From assembly GCF_000685035.1 (NCBI RefSeq), contig NZ_BAYB01000034.1:39466-103465 (forward strand): a stretch of 64,000 nucleotides of DNA. The letters run 5' to 3'. Source of the stretch: Paraburkholderia ferrariae NBRC 106233. Its GTDB lineage: Bacteria; Pseudomonadota; Gammaproteobacteria; Burkholderiales; Burkholderiaceae. Both the position numbers and the translations under genes were made by a program. This document shows positions 16,516 through 24,779 of the stretch, piece by piece; position 1 is the stretch's first letter; each line of letters starts with the position of its first letter. Under the pieces are notes generated by a model. It did not search any database, was not told the DNA's origin, and saw only the letters and a list, made by a program, of their open reading frames with translations.

Positions 16516-17454
16516 CTAGCGTCCGCGATTGTGTTGACGCCAATCCCTCGGGCCACACCCTTCATGGCGCGAAAATACGCGCGAGAAGTGACTCTGGTCG
16601 AAAAATCCGCAGTTCGACGCGATAGTGGCCAGGCTCTCGTCGGTGTCGCGCAATTGGGTTTTGGCGCGTTCGATCCGGTGCTTCAGCAGCCACTGATGGG
16701 GCGTGAGTCCGGTTGTCTGTTTGAACGCCTCGGAAAAATAGCTTGCGGAAAGGCCGCACTGGCCCGCGAGGTCGAGGATGGAAGGATTGTCCTGCAGATG
16801 AACCTCGAAGAACTCGTTGACTCGCCGCATCTGCCACGGGGCCAGTTCGGCGCGGCGAGCACGATTCGGCGTACTGGTATCGCTATACCGTACGACCACA
16901 TGCTCGCAGAAAGCCAGCGCAATGTAATCGATAAGCAATGAACTGGCGGTATCGGTCTGTTCCAGAATCGTCTGCAATGTTTGCGAAAGGCGAAACAGGA
17001 CGGGATCGCTTGCGCCGAAGCCCCGTTGCATGAGACCTCCGATGCGCCGCCGCCCTTTTTGATAGGCAAATTCCTCAAGGGTGCTTTGGGAAAGATAGAG
17101 CCGGATGTTATCGAACGGAAAATCGAGCCGGCGCGTCGGCCCCGTGCGCAGGTCGAAAAGATAACTATGGCCCGGTATGCACGACGTCGCTTCGTTGAAA
17201 CTTGCCCCTGAATAACGAACGTCGGAATCCGGACACATGACCAGCGGAATCTGGAAAACAAACGCCTCTTCCGGTCGTGGCGGCAGAGAGCGTCCGGGTT
17301 GCGGCCGGTCGTTTGTTAACCTCGAGAAGGAGATGGGGGGACTCTGCGAAACGATACCTGCGCACACGGTCGGCGCTTCCGGCAGGCTGAACTGCCTGGC
17401 GATCGTTTCCTCCAGCGACGGCACATCCAGATCTACCGGACTTCTCTCGTTCAT
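16516..17454 (-). CDS. AraC family transcriptional regulator
   Basis: The 312-residue product has an N-terminal cupin-like sensing region and a C-terminal double helix-turn-helix: first motif in ILDLAGQCGLSASYFSEAFK, second in ATIASNCGFFDQSHFSRVF, with the linker GLTPHQWLLKHRIERAK. A DYIALAFCEHVVVRY segment before the DNA-binding domain is shared with a decayed copy at 21.3 kb. The gene lies upstream of the hydrolase / MBL / carbonic anhydrase run on the same strand and is probably its regulator. The effector is unknown. Confidence 0.9.
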   Translation of the reverse strand: MNERSPVDLDVPSLEETIARQFSLPEAPTVCAGIVSQSPPISFSRLTNDRPQPGRSLPPRPEEAFVFQIPLVMCPDSDVRYSGASFNEATSCIPGHSYLFDLRTGPTRRLDFPFDNIRLYLSQSTLEEFAYQKGRRRIGGLMQRGFGASDPVLFRLSQTLQTILEQTDTASSLLIDYIALAFCEHVVVRYSDTSTPNRARRAELAPWQMRRVNEFFEVHLQDNPSILDLAGQCGLSASYFSEAFKQTTGLTPHQWLLKHRIERAKTQLRDTDESLATIASNCGFFDQSHFSRVFSRHEGCGPRDWRQHNRGR

Positions 17455-17651
17455 TCATCTCGCTCGCGAAGGGGCCGTGCCGACGATTCTGCCGTTGCCG
17501 GGTGACGGACGGGTGGCGGGGGAAGACGGAATGGCCAATCTAACCGAATTTTATTACGGCTGCGCGAACCGGTCATCGTTGTCGAAAATAGCTGGCGGTT
17601 GGAGCCTGGGGTTGCGGTCAGGCTCGCAATGATTGACCTGGTGGAAGAGAG

Positions 17652-17673
17652 GTGACCCGCGAATGCGGGTCAC
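17652..17673. terminator. Hairpin in a 384-bp intergenic region
   Basis: GTGACCCGC-GAAT-GCGGGTCAC forms a perfect 9-bp stem with a four-base loop. No T-run follows on either strand, so it may be a weak terminator or a structured leader. The surrounding gap 17455-17838, between the AraC gene and the end of the next SDR, shows no other gene or repeat that I can support. Confidence 0.4.
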
Positions 17674-17838
17674 AGTCGGGAGGGGGCACGCGTGATCAGT
17701 TTGCTTCAGCGGCCTCAGTCGTCGCGCGTCAGTTAGACGGGTAATACACAAAAACCCGGGCAATCCGGAACGACCGTGACGTTTGCTTCGCGGGTTCGCG
17801 TATGCAGACCGTGCGGGTGCAGCTTCGCTAACGATGCT

Positions 17839-18585
17839 TCATCGCATGCCGCCGCTGGCAATAATGTGTTCACCGGTCAACCACTTTGCATCGTCGGAGG
17901 CGAGGAAAACCGCGATCGACGCCACGTCGTCCGGTCTGCCCACGCGCCCGAGCGGCGTCTGTCCGACCGCCGAACTCTCGAACTCCGATCCGATCACGCC
18001 GGCGCTTTGTGCGCCTTCGGTTACGATCACGCCCGGATTGATCGTGTTCACGCGGATCCCGCGCGGCCCGAGTTCGCGGGCGAGCGCGCCGGTGATGGAA
18101 TCGACCGCGCCTTTCGTGCCGCTATAGACGGCGGTCATGGCTGGCGTGAACGTCGAGACGACGGAACTGACGTTGATGATGCTGGCGCCTTCGCCGAGAT
18201 GCTGGACGGCGGCCTGCGTGGTGAGCAGAACGCCCAGCACGTTGACGTCGAACTGCTTGCGGTATTGCGCTTCCGTGAACGCTTCGATGGGTGCGAACTC
18301 GTAGACGCCCGAGTTGTTCACGAGGATGTCGAGGCGGCCATACGTTTCGATCGCTGCGTCGACGATGCCTTTTGCGTCGGCGGCTTTCGACACGTCGCCG
18401 CCCACGGAAACCGCGTTTCCTCCGGCCGAGGCAATCGCGGCTACGACATCATCCGCGCCGGTCTTGCTGCTCGCGTAGTTCACCACGACCGACGCGCCTT
18501 CTGCCGCGAGCGCCTTCGCGATGGCGGCGCCGATACCCTTCGATGCGCCGGTTACGACGGCCACTTTTCCTGCCAGCTTGCTCAT
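17839..18585 (-). CDS. Short-chain dehydrogenase/reductase (glucose-dehydrogenase/FabG-like)
   Basis: A 248-residue classical SDR: TGASKGIG about residues 12-19, NNSG about 90, INVSSVV about 139, catalytic YSGTK about 153 and the C-terminal GRVGRPDDVASIAVFLAS and TGEHIIASGG. GAGGTGA precedes the ATG at 18585; the frame is open seven codons further to 18606 without a better site. It stands alone between the AraC gene and the HD-domain gene, all on the minus strand. Substrate unknown. Confidence 0.87.
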   Translation of the reverse strand: MSKLAGKVAVVTGASKGIGAAIAKALAAEGASVVVNYASSKTGADDVVAAIASAGGNAVSVGGDVSKAADAKGIVDAAIETYGRLDILVNNSGVYEFAPIEAFTEAQYRKQFDVNVLGVLLTTQAAVQHLGEGASIINVSSVVSTFTPAMTAVYSGTKGAVDSITGALARELGPRGIRVNTINPGVIVTEGAQSAGVIGSEFESSAVGQTPLGRVGRPDDVASIAVFLASDDAKWLTGEHIIASGGMR

Positions 18586-18756
18586 GATGTTCACCTCAGT
18601 GTGCATGAATCCGTTGATGGAAACCTGAGTCGCGGCGCACTCGATGCGAGCGCCAATGCTTTCTGCCAGTGCGGCCTTGTGCGCCGGTTCGGTATCGAAG
18701 TGCAGAACGCGTAGCGCGAAGCGAGTCGTCGCGCGTCGATCCGCAGGATTTTTTCC

Positions 18757-19398
18757 TTAGCCCGGCCACGACGAATTGCGGATCACGGAACAAAAATTCC
18801 CGCGATGGAAATGCGGTTCCTTGTCGGCGATCACGTCGGCCTTCACGTTGCCGAAGGTGGTTTCCGGTTTGTGTTTGATGCCGTCGTAGAAGGCCTGAAT
18901 GATCTCCTCCTTGAAGTGTGGCGGGCGTGGATGCGCGTGCGTCACGGCTTCGCGTTCCTCGTCGGAAAACTCGTGGTAGGAGAGTCCGAGCACGTCCATT
19001 TCGACGCCGGCCGTCACCAGCGCGACGATCGGGTGCATGTGGCGTGGAATGCCGGGCGTCGTATGCAACGCAATGGCCGTCCAGACGAGATCGATGTCGC
19101 CCGCCGTGATGCCCCGCGCCGAGAGAAAGTCGCGAGCCGCATTGGCCCCGTCGACTTCGAAGCGCTCGGTGGCGCTGCTGTACGCACCGGCAAGCCCCAC
19201 GTCATGAAACATGGCGCCCGCGTACAACAGTTCCGGATCGAATTTCAGGCCGCGGCGCGCCCCCTCCAGCGCACCGAACAAATACACGCGGCTCGAATGA
19301 TGAAAGAGCAGCGGGGTGGACGTGTCGCGCACGAACTCGGTAATTTCGCGTGCAAGCCGACTGTCGGGCACGGCGACATCCTGAACGAACTGTGACAT
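18757..19398 (-). CDS. HD-domain hydrolase (cyanamide-hydratase-like)
   Basis: The 213-residue protein has the metal-binding HD signature in AGAMFHDVGLAG (about residues 62-72), preceded by HHSSRVYLFG with the first His and followed by AIALHTTPGIPR. These features fit the HD phosphohydrolase superfamily and are close to the cyanamide hydratase/DDI2 group, but the substrate cannot be settled from sequence. GGAGA stands seven bases before the ATG. It follows catalase by 66 bp on the same strand and may be co-transcribed with it. Confidence 0.8.
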   Translation of the reverse strand: MSQFVQDVAVPDSRLAREITEFVRDTSTPLLFHHSSRVYLFGALEGARRGLKFDPELLYAGAMFHDVGLAGAYSSATERFEVDGANAARDFLSARGITAGDIDLVWTAIALHTTPGIPRHMHPIVALVTAGVEMDVLGLSYHEFSDEEREAVTHAHPRPPHFKEEIIQAFYDGIKHKPETTFGNVKADVIADKEPHFHRGNFCSVIRNSSWPG

Positions 19399-19464
19399 GG
19401 CGTTTCTCCATCGAGAGGTGAACGCACGCAGGCGCCCAGGCGGACGCCGCGCGCGAATGGCCCG

Positions 19465-20934
19465 CTACTTCGTTTCACTCGTCGCCGCGAGTCTGGCCAG
19501 GGCCTCGCGAACGCCGGCGCCGTACTCGGGGTCGGCCTTCGAGCAATTGAGGATGTGCCGTTCCTGGATCGAAGCCTGAACGGAGGCCATCTGGCGAGCG
19601 GTGTTATCGAACAGCACCTGCTGCTGCGCCTTGCTCATCAGACGAAACAGATCGCCGGGCTGCGCGAAGTGATCCACGTCCACGCGATGGTCCCAATGGG
19701 CGGCATCGCCTTCGAGGTGCAGCGGCGGCTCGTGAAGCCCGGGGCGCACTTCCCACTCGCCTGTGCTGTTCGGGTAGTAAGAGGGCGTGCCGCCGAGGTT
19801 GTCGTCGGTGCGCATGGCGCCGTCGCGGTGGTAGCTGTGCACGGGGCACTTCGGCGCGTTGACGGGAATGTGATTGAAGTTCACGCCGAGCCGATACCGC
19901 TGCGTGTCGCCGTAAGAGAAGAGGCGCGCCTGCAGCATCTTGTCCGGCGAAAAGCCAATACCGGGCACCACGTTCGCGGGCGAGAAGGCCGCCTGTTCGA
20001 CCTCGGCGAAGAAATTGCCGGGGTTGCGGTTCAATTCGAGAACGCCCACCTCGATCAGCGGGAAATCGCGTTTCGGCCAGACCTTGGTGAGATCGAACGG
20101 ATTGAATGGCAGCAAGCTGGCTTCGTCGTCGGTCATCACCTGAATGAAGAGCGTCCAGCGCGGAAATTCGCCGCGCTCGATGCTCTCGTAAAGGTCACGG
20201 CCATGCGTTTCGCGGTCCTTGCCCACGAGTTGTTCGGCTTCGCTATCGGTCAGATTCTCGATGCCTTGCTGCGTACGAAGGTGAAACTTCACCCATGTCC
20301 GGCGATTGCCGGCATCGACAAGACTGAACGTATGGCTGCCGAATCCGTGCATGTGGCGATAGCTGCGCGGAATACCCCGATCGCTCATGACGATGGTGAC
20401 CTGGTGAAGCGCCTCCGGCAAAAGCGTCCAGAAGTCCCAGTTGCTGTTTGCGCTGCGCAGTCCCGTGCGCGGATCGCGCTTGATCGCGTGGTTCAGATCG
20501 GGAAAGCGTAGCGGATCGCGGAAAAAGAACACGGGCGTGTTATTGCCCACGATGTCCCAGTTTCCTTCTTCGGTGTAGAACTTCACCGCGAAGCCCCGGA
20601 TGTCGCGCTCGGCATCGGCGGCGCCGCGCTCGCCCGCCACGGTCGAAAAGCGCAGGAATACCGGCGTGGTCTTGCCGATTTCCGAAAAGAGCTTTGCCTT
20701 GGTGTACTGCGTGATGTCGTGCGTCACCGTGAAGGTGCCGTGGGCGCCCGATCCTTTGGCGTGCATGCGTCGTTCGGGAATGACCTCGCGGTCGAAGTGT
20801 GCGAGTTTCTCGATCAGCCAGATATCCTGCAGCAGTGCAGGACCGCGCGGGCCGGCCGTTTCAATGTTCAGATTGTCGACAACGGGCGCGCCCGTTGCGT
20901 GATCAAGACGCGTAGACGTATCGCGATTTGTCAT
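19465..20934 (-). CDS. katA: Monofunctional haem catalase
   Basis: Dismutates hydrogen peroxide in the cytoplasm. The 489-residue length is that of small-subunit clade 3 catalases. Distal His lies in RRMHAKGSGAHG, distal Asn in DIVGNNTPVFF, and proximal Tyr in RLFSYGDTQRYRLG; the FSTVAGERGAADAERD segment is diagnostic. CTGGAG precedes the ATG. The upstream gap of 450 bp carries a second copy of the 65-bp conserved element and a decayed AraC gene, suggesting it was once controlled by an AraC paralog. Confidence 0.96.
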   Translation of the reverse strand: MTNRDTSTRLDHATGAPVVDNLNIETAGPRGPALLQDIWLIEKLAHFDREVIPERRMHAKGSGAHGTFTVTHDITQYTKAKLFSEIGKTTPVFLRFSTVAGERGAADAERDIRGFAVKFYTEEGNWDIVGNNTPVFFFRDPLRFPDLNHAIKRDPRTGLRSANSNWDFWTLLPEALHQVTIVMSDRGIPRSYRHMHGFGSHTFSLVDAGNRRTWVKFHLRTQQGIENLTDSEAEQLVGKDRETHGRDLYESIERGEFPRWTLFIQVMTDDEASLLPFNPFDLTKVWPKRDFPLIEVGVLELNRNPGNFFAEVEQAAFSPANVVPGIGFSPDKMLQARLFSYGDTQRYRLGVNFNHIPVNAPKCPVHSYHRDGAMRTDDNLGGTPSYYPNSTGEWEVRPGLHEPPLHLEGDAAHWDHRVDVDHFAQPGDLFRLMSKAQQQVLFDNTARQMASVQASIQERHILNCSKADPEYGAGVREALARLAATSETK

Positions 20935-21131
20935 GCCACGACTCCAGGAGGTTGTGCGGGACCGGCGCAGCGCCGTAGCGTTCCGGGCTGGTGGACGCGC
21001 GAAGCTTTGCGGGCAAATCAGTGTGCTGTTTCTGCAGGCGCAGCGAAAGCGGGAGGCAACTGCCGCGCTGCGGCGGCCGCTCGATCAACGCGTGATGAAC
21101 GGCGGAGGCATCGACTTGTCGATGTGAGGCA

Positions 21132-21197
21132 AGCGTACCTGTTGGGTAGCAGAGCGATCTTGGATAAAACCACGATTCGATGGACGAATCGTGGGCG
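21132..21197 (-). promoter_or_regulatory. Conserved 65-bp element, copy B (upstream of catalase)
   Basis: It repeats the blocks AGCGTACCTG (21132-21141), ATCTTGGA (21157-21164), CGATGGA (21178-21184) and TGGGCG (21192-21197) seen in copy A, with the same orientation relative to an AraC gene or remnant and a downstream gene. It lies about 200-265 bp before the catalase ATG. Function inferred. Confidence 0.5.
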
Positions 21198-21258
21198 GTT
21201 GTACGCACAGTAGGCGTGCGCTGTTGTGGGAAGGCGAGGGGAATCCGGCGCGTGGTGC

Positions 21259-21381
21259 GCCGGTTTCCCGCAACAGCGATTTCGCGCGCTCGATACGGCG
21301 CATCTGCCGCGTGACGACATGCTCGCAAAAAGCGGCTGCGAGCGAATCGACGAACGGCGAATCGACGAACGGCGCGCTCAT
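21259..21381 (-). pseudogene. Decayed AraC-family regulator remnant
   Basis: The minus-strand frame reads DSLAAAFCEHVV, which matches DYIALAFCEHVV of the AraC protein at 16516-17454, and then jumps straight to QMRRIERAKSLLRETG, matching QMRR and the RIERAKTQLRDTD linker of the same protein. About 60 codons between these blocks and nearly all of both ends are missing. It begins just after the OprM-like stop codon and is followed by element copy B, reproducing the order of the intact locus. Confidence 0.65.
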
Positions 21382-21384
21382 TCA

Positions 21385-22863
21385 TCAGCGCGAGGACAGC
21401 GACGGCTGCGTCTGGAGCGAGGCCGGGTCCCAGCCGCCGCCGAGCGCCTTGAACGTCGAGATCGCCGCACGCGCGGATTCCGTTTGCGCTTGCGCGCGTT
21501 CGTCGGCGGCCTGAAGCAGGGTTTCGTTGGCGTGCAATACGTCGATGAAACTCGCGGCGCCGCTCCGGTATGCGGTCATGGACGAATCCTTCGCTTTGGA
21601 CAGCGACGATTCCGCGTGCGCTAGCCTGGCCGCCTGCGACTCGCGATTCACCAACGACGAGAGCGAGTTTTCCACGTCCTCGGTGGCGCGGAGGACGGAC
21701 TGGCGATACGCCGCGAGCGCTTGCGCGTCGGCGCCCTTCGCGGCGTTGACATCGGCGTTGATGCGCGCGAAGTCGAACAGGCGCCAGCGCAGCCCGACGA
21801 GCCCGGCCGCCTGGCTGGCGCCGCCCGAGAACAGCGTACCGGCCGCGGCCGAGGTCGCGCTGCCGAGGAATGCGTTCAGCGAGATCGTGGGGTAGTACTC
21901 GCTGATCGCCGCGCCAATGCGCGCGTTGGCGGCGGCGAGACGACGTTCGGCGGCGATCAGGTCGGGACGCCGTTGCAATAGATCGGCGGGCGTGCCCATG
22001 TCCGCGAGCGGCGGCGCAACGGGAATCAGGGACGGCGGACTCAACTCGGCCCGGTGCGTGCCAGGTGGTGAGCCCAGCATCACGTCGAGCGAATTCAACG
22101 CCGCATCCAGCGCCGCCTGGAGAACGGGTACGCTGGCCTGAACCTGGTCGAGCGCGCCTTGCGCCTGCTGAACCTGATAGTCGGCGGCCGCGCCCTTCGA
22201 ATACAGGAGCGTCACGTCTGCGAGCAGCGCCTGCTGTGTCTGCACCTGCCGGTTCGCGATATCCAGACGGGCCTGGAGGCCGCGTATCGTGACGTAGATA
22301 TCCGCAGTCTGGGCCGCGACGGCGAGCCGGGTGGCGACCGCCGCCGCCTGCGTCGCGGAATAATCGGCGAGCGCGGCCTCCCGCTGGCGCCGCAGGCCAC
22401 CAAAAAGATCGATCTCCCAACCGGCCTCCAGATCGGTTTCGTACTCGGTGCCCCAGCGCGCGTAATCCGGCGTGGCATTGAGCAGTTGCCCCACCGGCGT
22501 GTCGATCGACTGATAGGCGCGCGCCGCCGAGGCGGAAACCGAGGCCGAGGGAAGCAGCGCCGCGTTGGCCGTGCCGAGGCGCGCGCGTGCCTGATCGATT
22601 TGCGCGACGGCCTGGGCCAGGTCCAGATTCCGGGCCAGCGCCAGCGAAACATAGTGCGTGAGCAGCGGGTCGTTGAAGCCTTCCCACCATGCAGAAAGAT
22701 CGGCAGCCGGAACCGTTGCCGCGCTGGCCGCCGGCGGCTGGGTCACGTAGTGCTGCGCGAGCGGTGCATCGGGGCGGTGGTAGTCGGGACCCACGGCGCA
22801 GGCCGAAAGGGTGGCGGCACCGGTCAGGAGAACCAGTAGAACAAGTGGACGACGCAAAGACAT
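21385..22863 (-). CDS. RND efflux outer-membrane lipoprotein (OprM/NodT family)
   Basis: The 492-residue product starts with a lipoprotein signal ending LSAC and then the family's AVGPDYHRPDAP. Two repeated coiled-coil/beta halves contain the typical PVLQAALDAALNSLDVMLG and DLLQRRPDLIAAERRLAAAN. It forms the outer-membrane channel of a tripartite pump. The gene is divergent from the TetR, MFP and RND genes; all share the 22.9-kb control region. The start is uncertain: ATG at 22863 or 22869, with weak ribosome sites. It is unusual only in lying opposite its partner genes. Confidence 0.92.
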   Translation of the reverse strand: MSLRRPLVLLVLLTGAATLSACAVGPDYHRPDAPLAQHYVTQPPAASAATVPAADLSAWWEGFNDPLLTHYVSLALARNLDLAQAVAQIDQARARLGTANAALLPSASVSASAARAYQSIDTPVGQLLNATPDYARWGTEYETDLEAGWEIDLFGGLRRQREAALADYSATQAAAVATRLAVAAQTADIYVTIRGLQARLDIANRQVQTQQALLADVTLLYSKGAAADYQVQQAQGALDQVQASVPVLQAALDAALNSLDVMLGSPPGTHRAELSPPSLIPVAPPLADMGTPADLLQRRPDLIAAERRLAAANARIGAAISEYYPTISLNAFLGSATSAAAGTLFSGGASQAAGLVGLRWRLFDFARINADVNAAKGADAQALAAYRQSVLRATEDVENSLSSLVNRESQAARLAHAESSLSKAKDSSMTAYRSGAASFIDVLHANETLLQAADERAQAQTESARAAISTFKALGGGWDPASLQTQPSLSSR

Positions 22864-22900
22864 GATCATCTCGGGAGCGACAACGGGAAGGAGGGGAGAT

Positions 22901-22926
22901 TGTGACCAATATACAATACGGTCACA
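22901..22926. promoter_or_regulatory. Palindromic TetR operator in the oprM/tetR divergent region
   Basis: TGTGACC-N12-GGTCACA is a perfect 7-bp inverted repeat over 26 bp, lying between the OprM-like start (22863) and the TetR start (22964). A related repeat precedes the MFP gene at 23590-23613. Repressor binding is inferred from symmetry, duplication and position. Confidence 0.65.
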
Positions 22927-22963
22927 AGTTGTCAACCACCGTGTGAGGGGCTAAGCTTGAGAC

Positions 22964-23581
22964 ATGAACAAGCCTATTCCCTCCGCCTCCCCGTCCCGTG
23001 GCCCCTCGGACCACGAAGTTCGCGCCCAGATCGTCGAAGCTGCAACGCAATACTTCAGTCGCTACGGCTATGAAAAGACCACGGTTTCCGATCTCGCGAA
23101 GGAAATCGGGTTTTCGAAAGCCTATATCTACAAATTTTTCGACTCGAAACAGGCGATCGGCCAGGTCATCTGCGCCAATCGCCTCGCCGCCATGATTGCG
23201 GCCGTCAGAGAAAATGTCGACGACGCGCACAGTGCGACGGAGAAATTTCGCCGTATGTTCAAGGCTTTACTGGAGTCGGGTAGCCGGCTTTTCTTCCAGG
23301 ATCGCAAGCTTTACGATATTGCCGCTGTGTCGGCCGCTTCGCCCTGGCCGTCCATCAAAGGCTATGAAGAACAGATTCGCCAACTCATTGCCGACATCCT
23401 GCGGCTCGGCCGTGAAACCGGCGAATTCGAACGCAAGACGCCGATGGACGAGGCGGTGAATGCGATCTTTCTGGTGATGAAACCGTACTTCAATCCCTTG
23501 CTGCTCCAGTACAACCTCGACGCCGCCGACGAAGCAACGGTCCAGCTCGCGAGCCTGGTACTCAGAAGTCTTGCCCCCTGA
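22964..23581 (+). CDS. TetR family regulator of the RND efflux genes
   Basis: The 205-residue product has an N-terminal TetR HTH: IVEAATQYFSRYGYEKTTVS followed by DLAKEIGFSKAYIYKFFDSK. The C-terminal domain fits the efflux-regulator subgroup, with a conserved-looking helical core. It lies between the oprM-like gene and the MFP-RND genes, with palindromes on both flanks (22901-22926 and 23590-23613). Probably represses all three transcripts and itself. Confidence 0.9.
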   Translation: MNKPIPSASPSRGPSDHEVRAQIVEAATQYFSRYGYEKTTVSDLAKEIGFSKAYIYKFFDSKQAIGQVICANRLAAMIAAVRENVDDAHSATEKFRRMFKALLESGSRLFFQDRKLYDIAAVSAASPWPSIKGYEEQIRQLIADILRLGRETGEFERKTPMDEAVNAIFLVMKPYFNPLLLQYNLDAADEATVQLASLVLRSLAP

Positions 23582-23589
23582 ATCCGGAT

Positions 23590-23613
23590 GTGACTATTGA
23601 CTAATTTAGTCAC
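23590..23613 (+). promoter_or_regulatory. Palindromic operator upstream of the MFP-RND operon
   Basis: GTGAC-N14-GTCAC encloses a perfect 15-bp palindrome, TGACTAATTTAGTCA (23598-23612). It lies 45 bp before the MFP ATG. The half-site GTGAC/GTCAC is shared with the operator at 22901-22926, so the same TetR protein probably binds both. Confidence 0.6.
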
Positions 23614-23657
23614 TAGAATCAAAATGAGACCTCCTGTTCTTTGCGAGGTGCGACCTC

Positions 23658-24779
23658 ATGTTCCGGCGCCATCATTTTGTCTACACACTGAGCCTGGCTT
23701 CGCTCGTCCTCGCGGCGTGCGGCGAGCGGCCTGCCGCTGATCCGCGTACCGAGGCGCCGCTCGTGCGGACGAGCGTCGTCCACGACGCGGCGCGCGCGAA
23801 CCGGTCGTTTTCTGGCGTCGTGGGCGCTCGCGTTCAGAGCGATCTCGGTTTCCGGGTTCAGGGCAAGGTCATCGAGCGCCTGGTCGATGCGGGCCAGACG
23901 GTCAGGCGCGGCCAGCCCCTGATGCGTATCGATCCGATCGATCTGGGACTGCAGGCCCGTTCGCAGCAGGAACTCGTGGATGCCGCACAGGCGCGCGCCA
24001 CGCAGACGGCCGACGACGAGGCCCGCTACCGGGATCTCGTTGCGGCAGGCGCTGTGTCGGCGTCGACCTACGAGCAGCTCAAGGCGGCCGCCGATGCCGC
24101 CCGGGCCCAACTCGTCGCGGCGAAGGCGCAAGCGGTGCTCGCCAGTAACGCCTCCGGCTACGCGGTCCTCGTGGCGGACGCCGACGGCGTGGTGGTCGAG
24201 ACACTGGCCGAGCCGGGCCAGGTGGTCGCGCCGGGGCAGATCGTCGTGCGGCTCGCGCATGCCGGCCCCCGCGAGGCCGTTGTCCAGCTTCCCGAGACAC
24301 TGCGTCCCGCGCCGGGCTCGATTGCCGAGGCAACGCTGTATGGCGCGGACACGAAGCCGGTGCCCGCCACCTTGCGTCAGCTCTCCGACTCGGCCGACCG
24401 GTTGACGCGGACCTACGAGGCGAGGTACGTGCTCGAAGGTGCGCTGTCGAATGCGCCGCTTGGTGCGACCGTGACCCTCGATCTCGCCGGCAACGCCGCG
24501 CGGTCGCAGGCCGCGATGGAGGTGCCGGCCGGCGCCTTGTTCGATCCGGGCACGGGCGCCGGCGTCTGGACCGTCGACCGGCCGCAGTTGCGGGTGCGCT
24601 GGCACAAGGTCCGCGTCACCGCCTTGAGCGACGACACCGCAACGGTGACCGGCGATCTTCACGATGGCGACGAGGTGGTGGCGCTCGGCGCCCAGTTGCT
24701 TCACGACGGAGAACGCGTGCGCGTCGCCCAGGACACGGCGGCGACAGCGCCGGTCTCGCAGGAAGGAGCAGCGCAATGA
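23658..24779 (+). CDS. RND efflux periplasmic adaptor (membrane fusion protein)
   Basis: The 373-residue lipoprotein has a signal sequence ending VLAAC. It then shows the HlyD/AcrA-type beta-barrel and biotinyl-lipoyl pattern: VQGKVIERLVDAGQTVRRGQ as first lipoyl half, a helical hairpin (about residues 95-150), and ADGVVVETLAEPGQVVAPGQ as second half. It links the inner-membrane RND pump to the outer-membrane channel. Its stop overlaps the RND start in ATGA, so the two are translationally coupled. A small hairpin GAGGT-GCG-ACCTC covers the likely ribosome site just before the ATG. Confidence 0.92.
   Translation: MFRRHHFVYTLSLASLVLAACGERPAADPRTEAPLVRTSVVHDAARANRSFSGVVGARVQSDLGFRVQGKVIERLVDAGQTVRRGQPLMRIDPIDLGLQARSQQELVDAAQARATQTADDEARYRDLVAAGAVSASTYEQLKAAADAARAQLVAAKAQAVLASNASGYAVLVADADGVVVETLAEPGQVVAPGQIVVRLAHAGPREAVVQLPETLRPAPGSIAEATLYGADTKPVPATLRQLSDSADRLTRTYEARYVLEGALSNAPLGATVTLDLAGNAARSQAAMEVPAGALFDPGTGAGVWTVDRPQLRVRWHKVRVTALSDDTATVTGDLHDGDEVVALGAQLLHDGERVRVAQDTAATAPVSQEGAAQ

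Noticed and set aside
20903..22909. 668-codon minus-strand frame through the catalase upstream region and the oprM-like gene
   Set aside because: The oprM-like protein occupies another frame of the same strand; this frame is Arg-rich without motifs.
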